64,000 nucleotides of DNA from Syngnathus acus (Eukaryota > Chordata > Actinopteri > Syngnathiformes > Syngnathidae): assembly GCF_901709675.1 (NCBI RefSeq), contig NC_051102.1, forward strand, positions 1,208,912-1,272,911, given 5' to 3'. Every line of letters starts with the position of its first letter. The stretch's first letter is position 1. The notes beneath the pieces are model-generated. The model searched no databases, was not told the DNA's origin, and saw only the letters and a list, made by a program, of their open reading frames with translations. Both the position numbers and the translations under genes were made by a program. Below are positions 1 through 10,700 of this stretch, one piece after another.

Positions 1-615
1 CACTGTCAGAGATTTATAGTACAGGAATTTAATCGTGGCCTCACACGCACTCTCTCCCACTCTCTTTTTGTATAGCACCTATCTCTCTTTCTCTTGCCTC
101 TCTCTGTGTGACTTCATTTCCTCATACCTTCCATTTCTCAAATAGGCCAGCATCTTTTTGTCTCCTTTCAAGACAGCTCCTGTTGTTTCTTTTTGCTTGC
201 TTAATTAAAAGTACAATAACAGATATGTAAGTCAAAGTATCATGCAAGGGGTTAATTAGTGTGCCAGACTACTATTCAAAACGGTGAAAGACAATTTATG
301 TTGTCACATGCATACTGTATATAAATAGTGTCATGCCGCTAACAAAGAACTCGCTGACAACCATACAAGACTCTAATGGGAAGTTGTTAAACTTTAAGCA
401 CAAACCATTTAACTGTGATTTATGGAGACACTTGGTAAGGCTCAGGTTTAGGTTGATAGAGCAGTAGGGATGTAACAATTGATCAAAAATCCATTTAAAC
501 TGCTTCAAATATGCAACAATGTAAAATAATCAAATTAATTGAGTAATAGTAGGAGAATTGATTGTAGTCAACATAATTATTTTTAATGGGTTTGTTTTTG
601 TGAAGTTAGCGCATA
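1..615. other. Intergenic, no gene seen
   Basis: AT-rich sequence with no coding signal. A stretch near 465-545 (a 'gggatgtaac' motif followed by attgat/aattaat repeats) resembles the ends of fish hAT-like elements, but no matching partner end could be fixed. Confidence 0.5.
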
Positions 616-2603
616 ATCTATCTACTATCTATTCACTTGGTGCCTTGTGGCACATAAGGCCTTCACAGAGCGCTTCCACTTGTCACGGTCAGCTGCTGCA
701 GTCCTCGCTTCAGACCACGACTTCCATCCTGCTTCTTTCCTTTCTTTCTCGACAGTACGCCTCCAGGTGGTCTTCAGTCTTCCTTTCCTTCTTTTTCTTT
801 CTGGTACCCAGGTCATGGCTGTGTTGCAGTCGTTGTTGTGGTCCTGCCGTAGTATGTGTCCAATCATTTTCCATCTACGCATCCTAACTTCTTCACCTAA
901 TGGCTCCATCTCAGCTCTCTCTAGTAGGTCTTTAGTGCTGATGTGGTCTTGCCAATGTACTCTGCGTAGGCATCGGTTGTGGAGCACATCAATTGCCTTG
1001 CTTGTCCCCTTTATTAATTTTCCACGTTTCAAATCAATACAGCAGTACTGGCACTACTAGCGTCTTATAAAGCTTTAGCTTGGTTCTTCTTGAGATGTCA
1101 TTGGAGCTCCAGGTCTTTTTAAGTTTGATAAATGCCCTTCTTGCTTTTGACAGCTTATTCTTCAGATCTTTCATACCGCCTCCCTCTTAACATACTATTG
1201 CACCCATGTAAGTGAACTGGTCTACATCCTCAATATCTTGCTCATTGATCTTGATTCGTTCTTGTTTTTTTTCATTTATCCTCATTGTTTTGTCTTTTGT
1301 GTATTGATCTTGAGTCCTACTTGCTTGGCTTCTGTATCCATTTGGGTTGTTTTATTCTGCATATGATGTTTTGTAGAGGAGAGTAACGCTATATCATCTG
1401 CGAAGTCCAAATCATCAAGTTTTGATGTCAGCGTCCATCTAATTCCATTGTCTCCCTCTTGAACTGTTCTTATCATAATCCAGTCTATCACAATTAAAAA
1501 CAAGAACCCTGACATATTGCATCCTTGCTTTATGCCGGTTTTGATGTTGAACCACTCACATACTTCCCCTTGGTCTTCTACCGCACACTGGAAGTCTTCA
1601 TAAAGTAGTCTGACCATTCTCACAATCTTCTCCGGAATTCCATACTTCTTCATGATGATCCACAGGCTTTCGTGATGTACAGAGTCGAAGGCTTTTTCAA
1701 AGTCTACGAAGTTTAAGTATAGTGTTGCTTGCCACTCATTTACCTGTTTCTCAATATGAAGATTTGCTCTGTTGTTCCCCTACTTGTCCTGTAACCTGCT
1801 TGTTCCTTTCTCAGCCTGCAATCGATTCCATTCTTTATTCAATCTACTATAATCCTGCCCAGTATCTTTCCCACTACAGAGAGCAGGGTTATTTCTCTTG
1901 AGTTTTTGGATTCTTTGAGATTTCCTTTCTTCGCTAGTTTGATGATTAGTCCTCTCTTCCACTTTGTTGGGATCTTCTCATGTTTCCATGTTTTCTGTAA
2001 CAGTTGGTGTACCTTCATTTAGGAAAACTCCTCATCTGCTTTTAATAATTCGGCTGTGATGGAGTCCCTTGCCATTCTGCAGTCTTTTTATTGCTTCTTT
2101 GACTTCACTTAGTGTTGGTTCATTTACCGTGATCTCTTCAGCTCTGTTGCTGAATTCAAATTCATCTTCAGTTATTGGGTTTTCCCGCTCTGTTCTATTT
2201 GACACTTCTTTGAAGTGTTCCGTCCATCTCATCTTAATCGCATCCCTTCCACTAACGAGGTTAACATCCTTGTCTAGTACTGCTGTGCTCTGCCTGGGTC
2301 TCTCGTTGCACAGTGTCTTTGTTAGTCCATAAAGTGTCTTCATGTGTTGTTTTCTTGGAGCAGCTTCAGCTTCACTTGCAATGTCATCCATCCATTTCCT
2401 TTTGTCTGCTTTTATACTTCTCTTCACCTCTTTGTTCTTCTCTGCATACTTCTCTTTTAAGTGCTTCTTGATTCTTTTGGAATGTGTTCCCAGGATCTTC
2501 TTATTTATTTCTTCTCTTTGCTCTACGAGGGTCCATGATTCCTCACTGATCCATGGTTTCTTCTTTTTCTGTGGTGTACCCAATACTGCCTCCGCTACTT
2601 CTA
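616..2603 (-). mobile_element. RTE-like LINE, RT and 3' part (decayed)
   Basis: Read on the minus strand this is the downstream half of a non-LTR retrotransposon. The reverse-transcriptase piece at 1282-1653 has a 'GIKQGC' motif and a 'DFADDIAL' catalytic block. The C-terminal piece at 625-1032 has the 'RRWKMIGHILR' and 'GRLKTTWRRTVEKERK' motifs common at the end of RTE-like polyproteins. The linker between endonuclease and RT is at 2032-2583. The parts lie in different frames separated by stops, so the element is dead. It continues at 4417-5250 beyond an inserted Tc1 element. The RTE assignment rests on resemblance to endonuclease proteins often labelled 'craniofacial development protein 2-like'; the exact clade is uncertain. 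Confidence 0.8.
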
Positions 2604-4416
2604 CAGGACTGTCTCAGAAAATTAGAATATTGTGATAAAGTCCTTTATTTTCTGTAATGCAATTAAAAAACAAAAATGTCATACATTCTGGATTCATTAC
2701 AAAACAACTGAAATATTGCAAGCCTTTTATTATTTTAATATTGCTGAGTATGGCTTACAGCTTAAGAAAACTCAAAAATCCTTTCTCAAAAAATTAGAAT
2801 ATTTCCTCAGACCAAGTAAAAAAAAAAAGATTTAAAACAGCAAAACAAAATCAAACATTTGAAAATGTCCATTAATGGACTCAGTACTTGGTTGGGAATC
2901 CTTTTGCGCGGATTACTGCATCAATGCGGCGTGGCATGGAGGCAATCAGCCTGTGGCATTGCTGAGGTGTTGTGGATGCCCAGGATGCTGCTTCAATAGC
3001 AGCCTTTAGCTTATTTGCATAGTTGGGTCTGGTGTCTTTCAGCTGCTTCTTCACAATACCCCACAAATTCTCTATGCGGTTCAGGTCAGGGGAATTGGCA
3101 GGCCAATCGAGGACAGTAATGCCATGGTCAGTAAACTATTTACTGGTGGTTTTGGCACTGTGGGCAGGTGCCAGATCATGCTGGAAAATGAAATCATCAT
3201 CTCCACAGAGCTTTTCAGCAGACAGAAGCATGTAGTGCTCTAACATCTCTTGGTACACAGCTGCATTTACTCTGGACTTGATGAAACACAGTGGACCAAC
3301 ACCAGCAGCTGACATGGCTCCCCAAACCATCGCTGACTGTGAGAACTTCACACTGGATTTCAAGCAACTTGGATTTTGCTTCTCTCCAGCCTTTCTCCAG
3401 ACTCTGGCGCCTTGACTTCCAAATTAAGTACAAAACTTGCTTTTGTTTGAAAAGCCGGGTCATACCAAAGACTATAAAAATGGGACCCATTGCCTCCCTG
3501 CTTGGCACTCAGCATTAAGGGTTGGAATTGGGGGGTTAGATCACCAAATGATTCCCGAGCGCGGCACCGCTGCTGCTGCTCACTGCTCCCCTCTCCCCCA
3601 GGGGATGGATTAAAATCACACGGGGATGGGTTAAATGCAGAGGACAAATTTCACCACACCCAGATGTGTGTGTGACGATCATTGGGACTTTAAAAAAAAA
3701 AAAAAAAAGAGGACTTTGGACCACTCTGGAATTGTCCAGTGCTTCTTTTCCATAGCCCAAGTCAGACACTTCTTCCGTTGTCTTGAGTTCAGAAGTGGCT
3801 TGACCATGGGAATAAGGCTATTGTAGCCCATTTCCCGGACACGTCTGTGAACAGTGGCTTTTGATACCTGGACTCCAGCTTCAGTCCACTGTCTTTGAAG
3901 ATCCCCCAAATTCTGGAATGCTGTTAAGGCTGCGGTCATCTCTCTTGGTTGTGCAGCGTTTTCTGCCACATTTCCCCCTTCCAACAGACTTTTTGTGGAT
4001 GTGCTTTGAAACTGCACTCTGTGAACAGCTTGCTCTTTTTGTGTCTTACCCTCCTGATGGAGAGTGTCAATGATGGTCCTCTTCCCCATACTTGTGATTT
4101 AGTTTACTGAACCAAGCTGAGTTTTTTTCAAGGCTCAGGAAACCCTTGCAGGTGTTTCGAGTTAACTAGCCCATTCAAGTGATTAGTTGAATACCCTACT
4201 AGTATACTTTTTCATGATATTCTAATATTTTGAGATAGGATATTTGAGTTTTCTTAAGCTGTATACCATAATCAGCAATATTAAAATAATAAAAGGCTTG
4301 CACTATTTCAGTTGATTTGTAACGAATCCAGAATGTATGACATTTTTGTTTTTTTAATTGCATTACAGAAAATAAAGGACTTTATCACAATATTCTAATT
4401 TTCTGAGACAGTCCTG
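2604..4416 (-). mobile_element. Tc1/mariner element, family A, defective
   Basis: Both ends carry the inverted sequence CAGGACTGTCTCAGAAAA, and the inverted repeats extend about 200 bp. TA dinucleotides flank both ends (2602-2603 and 4417-4418), as expected for Tc1/mariner target duplication. Transposase fragments run on the minus strand. The N-terminal helix-turn-helix part is at about 3720-4089. A catalytic middle with 'MVWGAMSAAG' and 'FIFQHDLAPAHSAK' is at 3136-3363. The C-terminal end '...VIRAKGFPTKY' is at 2881-3066. A SINE and several frame breaks separate the pieces, so no functional transposase is made. It sits inside the RTE-like LINE. Confidence 0.9.
3455..3704 (+). mobile_element. 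SINE inserted within the Tc1 element
   Basis: About 250 bp interrupts the Tc1 transposase reading frame. It ends in a run of about 17 A at 3692-3708, and AAAG/AAAAG flanks both sides as a short target duplication (3451-3454 and about 3705-3709). The body contains the blocks 'ccctgcttggcactcagc' and 'gattcccgagcgcggc', which I recognise as a dispersed teleost SINE-type repeat. I do not assign a family name. Confidence 0.7.
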
Positions 4417-5250
4417 TATGTATGCCCTCTCCATTACTTGGAAGTCACGCTCTACCTTTTCATCTCCTGTTCCTCCTCGCTCTTCCTCTTCCAGTACTTG
4501 GTACCTGTTTCTTAGACGGATAGTGAAGGTCTTTAACATGTTTTCGTTCTTCAGTTTTGCAATGTCATACTTGATTCTGGTGTTTTTCCTTTCTTTTGGT
4601 TGCCGCTTCAGTCTTAGCTTGATTGTTGTACATACAAGATAGTGGTCACTTCCAATGTCTGCAGACCTGTGTACTGTTGTATCATTCACTGAGTTTCTAA
4701 ATCGTTTATTGAGTGTGTGATCAATCTGATTCCTGGTCTTCCCATCTGGAGATACCCACGTTGCTTTGTATATGTCTTTAGTATGTGGAAACAGCATACC
4801 TGTTATGACAAGTTCATTCATGTAACACATTTTGCACAGCCTTTTTCTGTTGTTATTCAGCCTTCCGAGTCCATGCTGGCCCATGACCCTGCCGTAATCT
4901 TGGTGTCCATCTCCTACTTTGGCATTCATGTCTCCTGTTACAATCAACATGTCATGTTTGTTCCTGCTATCTAGTACATCTTGCAGTGTCGTGTAGAATT
5001 CGTCCTTTTCTTGCTCTTCTGCATCTTCTGTGGGTGCGTAAATATGTATAATCATTAACTTAATGTGTTGGGAGTGGTACCTGGCTTGAATGATTCTTTC
5101 GTTCACTGAAGTCCAGTCAATCAGGGCTCTTGCTGCTGCTTTAGACATGAGTATGCCCACGCCTTGTCTATGGTTGTCGTCATCTCTTCCTGAGTAGATG
5201 ATGGTTTCTTCTTCTGCCAGTTCCACTCTTCTTTGTCTTTGGCCTTGTTA
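4417..5250 (-). mobile_element. RTE-like LINE, endonuclease part
   Basis: This is a minus-strand open frame of 287 residues at 4363-5226, whose last residues are Tc1 terminal repeat. It is an apurinic-type (APE) endonuclease: 'IIHIYAPTED', 'LIVTGDMNAKVGDG', 'WVSPDGKTRNQIDH' and the closing 'GSDHYLV' match the catalytic blocks of the exonuclease-endonuclease-phosphatase fold. Its start, which should include the N-terminal 'TWNVRT' region, is missing, so the element is 5'-truncated near 5250. The chain resumes in frame order at 2603 and below, which shows it was split by the Tc1 insertion. Confidence 0.85.
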
Positions 5251-5280
5251 CATCTGCATTAGTGCATAATGCAGAAGTAA

Positions 5281-5281
<1 letters not shown>

Positions 5282-5332
<51 letters not shown>
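5282..5332. repeat. (TA)n microsatellite
   Basis: Almost perfect alternating TA for about 50 bp, followed by T/A-rich sequence to about 5380. It lies at the 5' edge of the truncated LINE. Confidence 0.95.
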
Positions 5333-5335
<3 letters not shown>

Positions 5336-6179
5336 ATTTATTTTATTATTTTATTTTTTTGCTTTTTTTTTTTTTTTCAAATCGAATTGAATCAAAATCA
5401 AGAACTGAAAATCAAATTGGGGTTTGAGTGAATCTGTTTTGGACAGTGTCCACAGAAAGTTTTCAATAATTTATATTAATGTGAGTTTATTACAGCCAGT
5501 TTGTGAACTTAAAAAAAACAAAACAAAAAAAACAACGATTAATGCAAGAAATGATGCATCTGCACGCACTCTGCAGGATGAGTGGAACAGCCTAAAGCCA
5601 CACAACAAACCATTTGGAATCTACTTAAAAAGAAGACCATGTACGGACAAGTCTACCGCAGGCCTACACTATAAACATGGCAGAAATGGCGAAGCAGGCG
5701 AAAACGATGGCATCCAATGAGCCATCCCGATGCCGCCAACATTTTCAAAAAATGTTGTATTCCATTTACCTCAACGTCCGTACAACACAAAACTGAAGGA
5801 CAGGTGCAACATATTAGAAATAGCAACGGTAGCTAAATGTAGACCACTCTGGCTGTGTCAATGAAATTACATTTGTTTTTTGATACAGACTTTGTGTACG
5901 TAAAACGCTGCTGAAGGACAAGATACAAGATCATATAAATTGACTTGTAGTTCCTCGAGTGTCTTCTACTGAATGGATTGTGTCAATCTAAATTCTCATT
6001 CCATCTCTACATAAACTACATCTGAGATGAGCAGAGATTGATTCAAGGTCACTGAAGATGTCCGCCAATACAGGGTGATAAAACATAAATGTAGAGAATT
6101 TGCCCCATCATCGCTGCCGGCTTTATTTTTGTTTCAACGTAATGCTCCGAATTCAGTGGGTGTTTGTCTACTTCAATAT

Positions 6180-6181
<2 letters not shown>
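5333..6181. other. Intergenic, no gene seen
   Basis: T-rich then mixed sequence. The short open frame at 5424-5720 has no recognisable domain and low-complexity A runs. 'aatcgaattgaatcaaaatc' near 5381-5400 again resembles the edge of a hAT-like repeat. No host gene is supported. Confidence 0.45.
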
Positions 6182-6236
<55 letters not shown>

Positions 6237-6246
6237 CGTGTGTGTA
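6182..6246. repeat. (TG)n microsatellite
   Basis: About 30 TG dinucleotides with two CG-containing variants at the right end. Open frames of alternating Cys-Val here are artefacts of the repeat. Confidence 0.95.
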
Positions 6247-6560
6247 CTTGTTTTTATTACTCTGGGGGGTCCGAAGGCAGGGAGCCCACCAACAAAGCGG
6301 GGCCCTGTGTCGTTGTGGGGTCCAAAATCATGGACCCCACTCGGGTAACCACTCTAAAACAGCTTGAAATGCTCTAAAAACATGCCTCATGAATTTTTTT
6401 CACTTGCCCCACACGGTAGCAATTTTGAGAAATGTGGGTGTGAAGTGTGTGTGCTCAGTAGCGGCCCCCCGACTGTGGCAAGTGGTATTGCAAGTATACA
6501 CACTACAGGAAGTGTGTATGATTCAACCAATCAGGGCACCTCGTGATCCAAGTTGTGATT
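6247..6560. repeat. GGGGTCC/GGACCCC-rich dispersed repeat
   Basis: The sequence repeatedly carries 'ggggtcc' and 'tggaccccac' words next to the TG microsatellite. Similar words next to another TG tract occur at about 18486-18780, downstream of the SET gene. This suggests an old dispersed repeat of unknown class on both sides of that gene. Confidence 0.4.
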
Positions 6561-6789
6561 AAGAAAATAAAATGCTATTTCCTGTAGATTTAAACCAAGT
6601 AATTATTATTTTAGTAACCGTAGCAACTAAAATAATAGTGTAAACATAAAATTCCTGCATTACAATTGCAATTTATCTACATGTTATTTAATATTCATGA
6701 CACTTTTTTTGCTTTATAAAAATACGCTCATTCTTGTAGGCTTATTTTAAAAAATGTCTCGTGCATTTTTCATGTTCTAAACATAAAAA

Positions 6790-6860
6790 CAAGATTCAAG
6801 ATTCAAGAGTTTTTTATTCGCCATGTTTGAGCGTGCCAAACAAGGAATTTGACTTCGGTA
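6790..6860. repeat. LINE/SINE tail remnant
   Basis: A duplicated 'agattca' unit followed by 'gagttttttattcgcc' and 'caaggaatttgact' resembles the 3' ends of retroposons that are common in fish. It is too short to classify. Confidence 0.45.
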
Positions 6861-6899
6861 AATTGCATGGTTTTGCATGTGTTAGCTTCATGTTGCTAA

Positions 6900-6983
6900 A
6901 ACCGGACTTCATAACGTGTGACGCGCCAGGCTGAGACAGGCTCCGTGACGACACACTGCTCCTATCGTACCACAACATACACG
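6900..6983 (+). other. Candidate 5' UTR exon of the SET gene
   Basis: A strong splice donor (ACG|GTGAGTA) ends at 6983, about 800 bp upstream of the first recognisable SET-gene acceptor at 7780. The sequence before it is CpG-containing. Read in the frame that would join the SET exons there is a stop and no later ATG, so it would be untranslated. The left boundary is a guess. Confidence 0.3.
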
Positions 6984-7780
6984 GTGAGTAAATCAATTGC
7001 ATGTAAATACTAAGTACAAGAAATTGATGTAGAAATGCTTTAAGTCCAGACCCCGAGGGGTTTATATGCAAAGATTATGGCTTCGGTTAGTGTATATTGT
7101 CACTCGGATGGCGTAACGTTTTTCCCTCAAAAAGTCCGGCTTTTTAACTTGTCATTCATCTTAGCTTGCAGTGGTTTTAAAAACAATGGTGTAAAAGAGA
7201 ACGACAGAATGTATAATTGCTCCGTGTTCTATTCGGGATGATGTTTGCAATAAAACGAGATTTCGATGTGCTAATGGCGTGCTAATCGGACTCTGGCCTA
7301 GTTGCCAAAACTCGCCAAACACGGCGAAACACGCGTTAAAGCTCAGTGTTATGATATATCTGCATGTCTTCTGTATGTCTCGTGGTTTTCTATCATGTAA
7401 GAATGCTGTCTTTAAATAACACAAGCATTCTGACGCACATAAAACTATCCGGAAACTAGCTAATTAGCTAGCGCTAATCGCTATGCTATGTTCACTTTTC
7501 AAAGGGAAAGGGCTGTTTCAGTCCTTTTTTGGATCTGGTTGGAACTGTGACTAGTTAAAAGTAACAAAGCTCAGCTTCAAACCGACAAACATGTTCATTA
7601 ATATATCAGTATTTTCTTAAAACGATTATAGAAAAATATTCTTTGTTTAATCACTCTTGTTCTGTTATCAGGCCAGGCTTATTCCTTCAGGTTTTATACA
7701 GTGGATGATTACAAATCTTTTAAAATTAATTTAGAGTGCTTGTTAAAGTTCTCTCTGCCATGTTTTGAATTATTTTTTAG

Positions 7781-10700
7781 AGCCAGAAATGTCCAAAAGG
7801 AAAGCAAGAAAAAGCCTGCTGATGAAGCAACCTTTTACATTCAATCCTCAAAGGACAAACCTGGACTAGTGGAAAGATTTATTGATGATCAAAAAGGTAA
7901 TAAACTCATTTTTAGACCATTTATCCTAAGTATTGATTTATTTCTTTTAGAAAATGACACAAAAAACAATCAAATTCAGATTGGTGGTTGTATTTCTCTT
8001 TCTAAGCGAGAACTTAGTATTAAAATTGTAAGATAACACCACAATTATTTGGTTAAAGGTGTATCTAAAAGAAATATTTTCTCATAACCAATGGTTTTAT
8101 ATAAAATGTCCTTGCAGGAAGAGGCGTGTTTGCTACCCAGCCCTTTGAACAAGGAGATTTCATCTTAGAATACAGGGGTCAACTTCTGTCAGTAGAAAAA
8201 TGCCAAACAAGCAAGTACTCTGAAAAGGAGAGTACTTTTCTCTTTGACTTTGAATGGCAGAATCATTACTGGTGGTATGTATATTCAAATATTTTCTATA
8301 CAAGAATTATAAACTCTAGAAAGAGACGGGAATAAAATACCCAAAATTAGTGAGTCACTCAGAAGAAATATTTCAAAAACACATCAGGATTGTGACATTA
8401 ACAATTTTTCTAATTAGTGCTATGACGTTCAAAAAGACATTTTGTTTCCCTCACAAATTTTCTTTTGAAATGTTGCAGGTTTTTATTTCTGTAAGCTAAC
8501 TTTTATTTTACTAAAAGACTAGTTATATTATACAAAATGTTTGATTTCTTTTTTTTCTTTCCTAGTATTGATGCATCAACAGAGGATGGCTCTCTTGGAA
8601 CATTAGTGAATGACAACCACAAGTCTCCAAACTGCACCATGAAAAAAATAGTAAATGATGAGCCCCGTTTGTGCCTTTTTGCCATCAAAAACATAGAAAT
8701 GGGAACTGAAATCGATTACAACTATGGTGATTCTAAATGGCCATGGCGTGAAAAAGTAAGTCATTAAGATCAAGTATGCAAGTTGGAATATTAATTTGTT
8801 ATAAAAAAAAAAAAAAAAGGAAGACTTTTGTCTCTTTTACTTGAATTACTCTCAGGCTCCGGTGGCACACACACCTATAGATGGGATTGTTGAAACATGC
8901 TTCCATGTGAAGTCCAACCAAGCCAATCATTCACACACACATAACAGATTTCTGAAATATGGCTACTTGTGGGGCCCTCCGTATGGCTCTAAGCTTGTCT
9001 TGGTTATTCCAACCGAGGCAATCATTCACACACACATAATAGATTTTTGAAATATGGCTACTTGTGGGGCCCTCCGTATGGATCGAAGGTTGTCTTATGT
9101 TTTTACATCATACTTTTGGTTACAGACATTATGGAGGCTGATTATATTGCAGCTATAGTTCCACACATCCTCAGCAGCTAAACGGCTAAAGTGTCACGCT
9201 GAATGATGCTCCACTACATCCATAAAGATGCTGTTATAGGACCTGATGAGACTTCCAGAACTGACTGGAACACTTTAGCTAGAAGGGCTTGTTTGGTTTT
9301 GGGGACTAACTTCACATGATTTAACTATACAGGTCTTGAGTCTGTCATTTGTGGTGTCTGTATGATGTTGGTAAGTTATTTGTGGTTTCAATTCCAGGTG
9401 ACAGGCTCTCAGGCTCCGGTTGATGGTGGGCAGCTTGAACCAGACAGAAATTTGCAGGACTCTTACCCTGATGATAGCCTCGAACAACATGCCAGCCCAC
9501 AGGTAACATTCAGTTAGACTTTGTTGTAAGAAATACACCTTGTAGACCTTTTCTTGTTCTCTTAGTTTACAGCTTTTAGTTGGAAAGCTGTTCTTTCGTC
9601 AGAAGGTACCTTAAACAGCATGCAGCCAACCATTGGATCAAACCGTTTTAGTGGTTCTCCTCATGGAGCCCAAACGAACCAGTGGCACACACACCTATAG
9701 ATGGGATTGTTGAAACATGCTTCCATGTGAAGTCCAACCAAGCCAATCATTCACACACACATAATAACAGATTTCTGAAATATGGCTACTTGTGGGGCCC
9801 TCCGTATGGCTCTAAGCTTGTCTTGGTTATTCCAACCGAGGCAATCATTCACACACACATAATAGATTTTTGAAATATGGCTACTTGTGGGGCCCTCCGT
9901 ATGGATCGAAGGTTGTCTTATGTTTTTACATCATACTTTTGGTTACAGACATTATGGAGGCTGATTATATTGCAGCTATAGTTCCACACATCCTCAGCAG
10001 CTAAACGGCTAAAGTGTCACGCTGAATGATGCTCCACTACATCCATAAAGATGCTGTTATAGGACCTGATGAGACTTCCAGAACTGACTGGAACACTTTA
10101 GTTAGAAGGGCTTGTTTGGTTTTGGGGACTAACTTCACATGATTTAACTATACAGGTCTTGAGTCTGTCATTTGTGGTGTCTGTATGATGTTGGTAAGTT
10201 ATTTGTGGTTTCAATTCCAGGTGACAGGCTCTCAGGCTCCGGTTGATGGTGGGCAGCTTGAACCAGCCAGAACTTTGCAGGACTCTTACCCTGATGATAG
10301 CCTCGAACAACATGCCAGCCTACAGGTAACATTCAGTTAGACTTTGTTGTAAGAAATACACCTTGTAGACCTTTTCTTGTTCTCTTAGTTTACAGCTTTT
10401 AGTTGGAAAGCTGTTCTTTCGTCAGAAGGTACCTTAAACAGCATGCAGCCAACCATTGGATCAAACGGTTTTAGTGGTTCTCCTCATGGAGCCCAAACGA
10501 ACCAGTGGCACACACACCTATAGATGGGATTGTTGAAACATGCTTCCATGTGAAGTCCAACCAAGCCAATCATTCACACACACATAATAACAGATTTCTG
10601 AAATATGGCTACTTGTGGGGCCCTCCGTATGGCTCTAAGCTTGTCTTGGTTATTCCAACCGAGGCAATCATTCACACACACATAATAGATTTTTGAAATA

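Noticed and set aside
6164-6377. Cys-Val-rich frames
   Set aside because: Translation of a (TG)n microsatellite.
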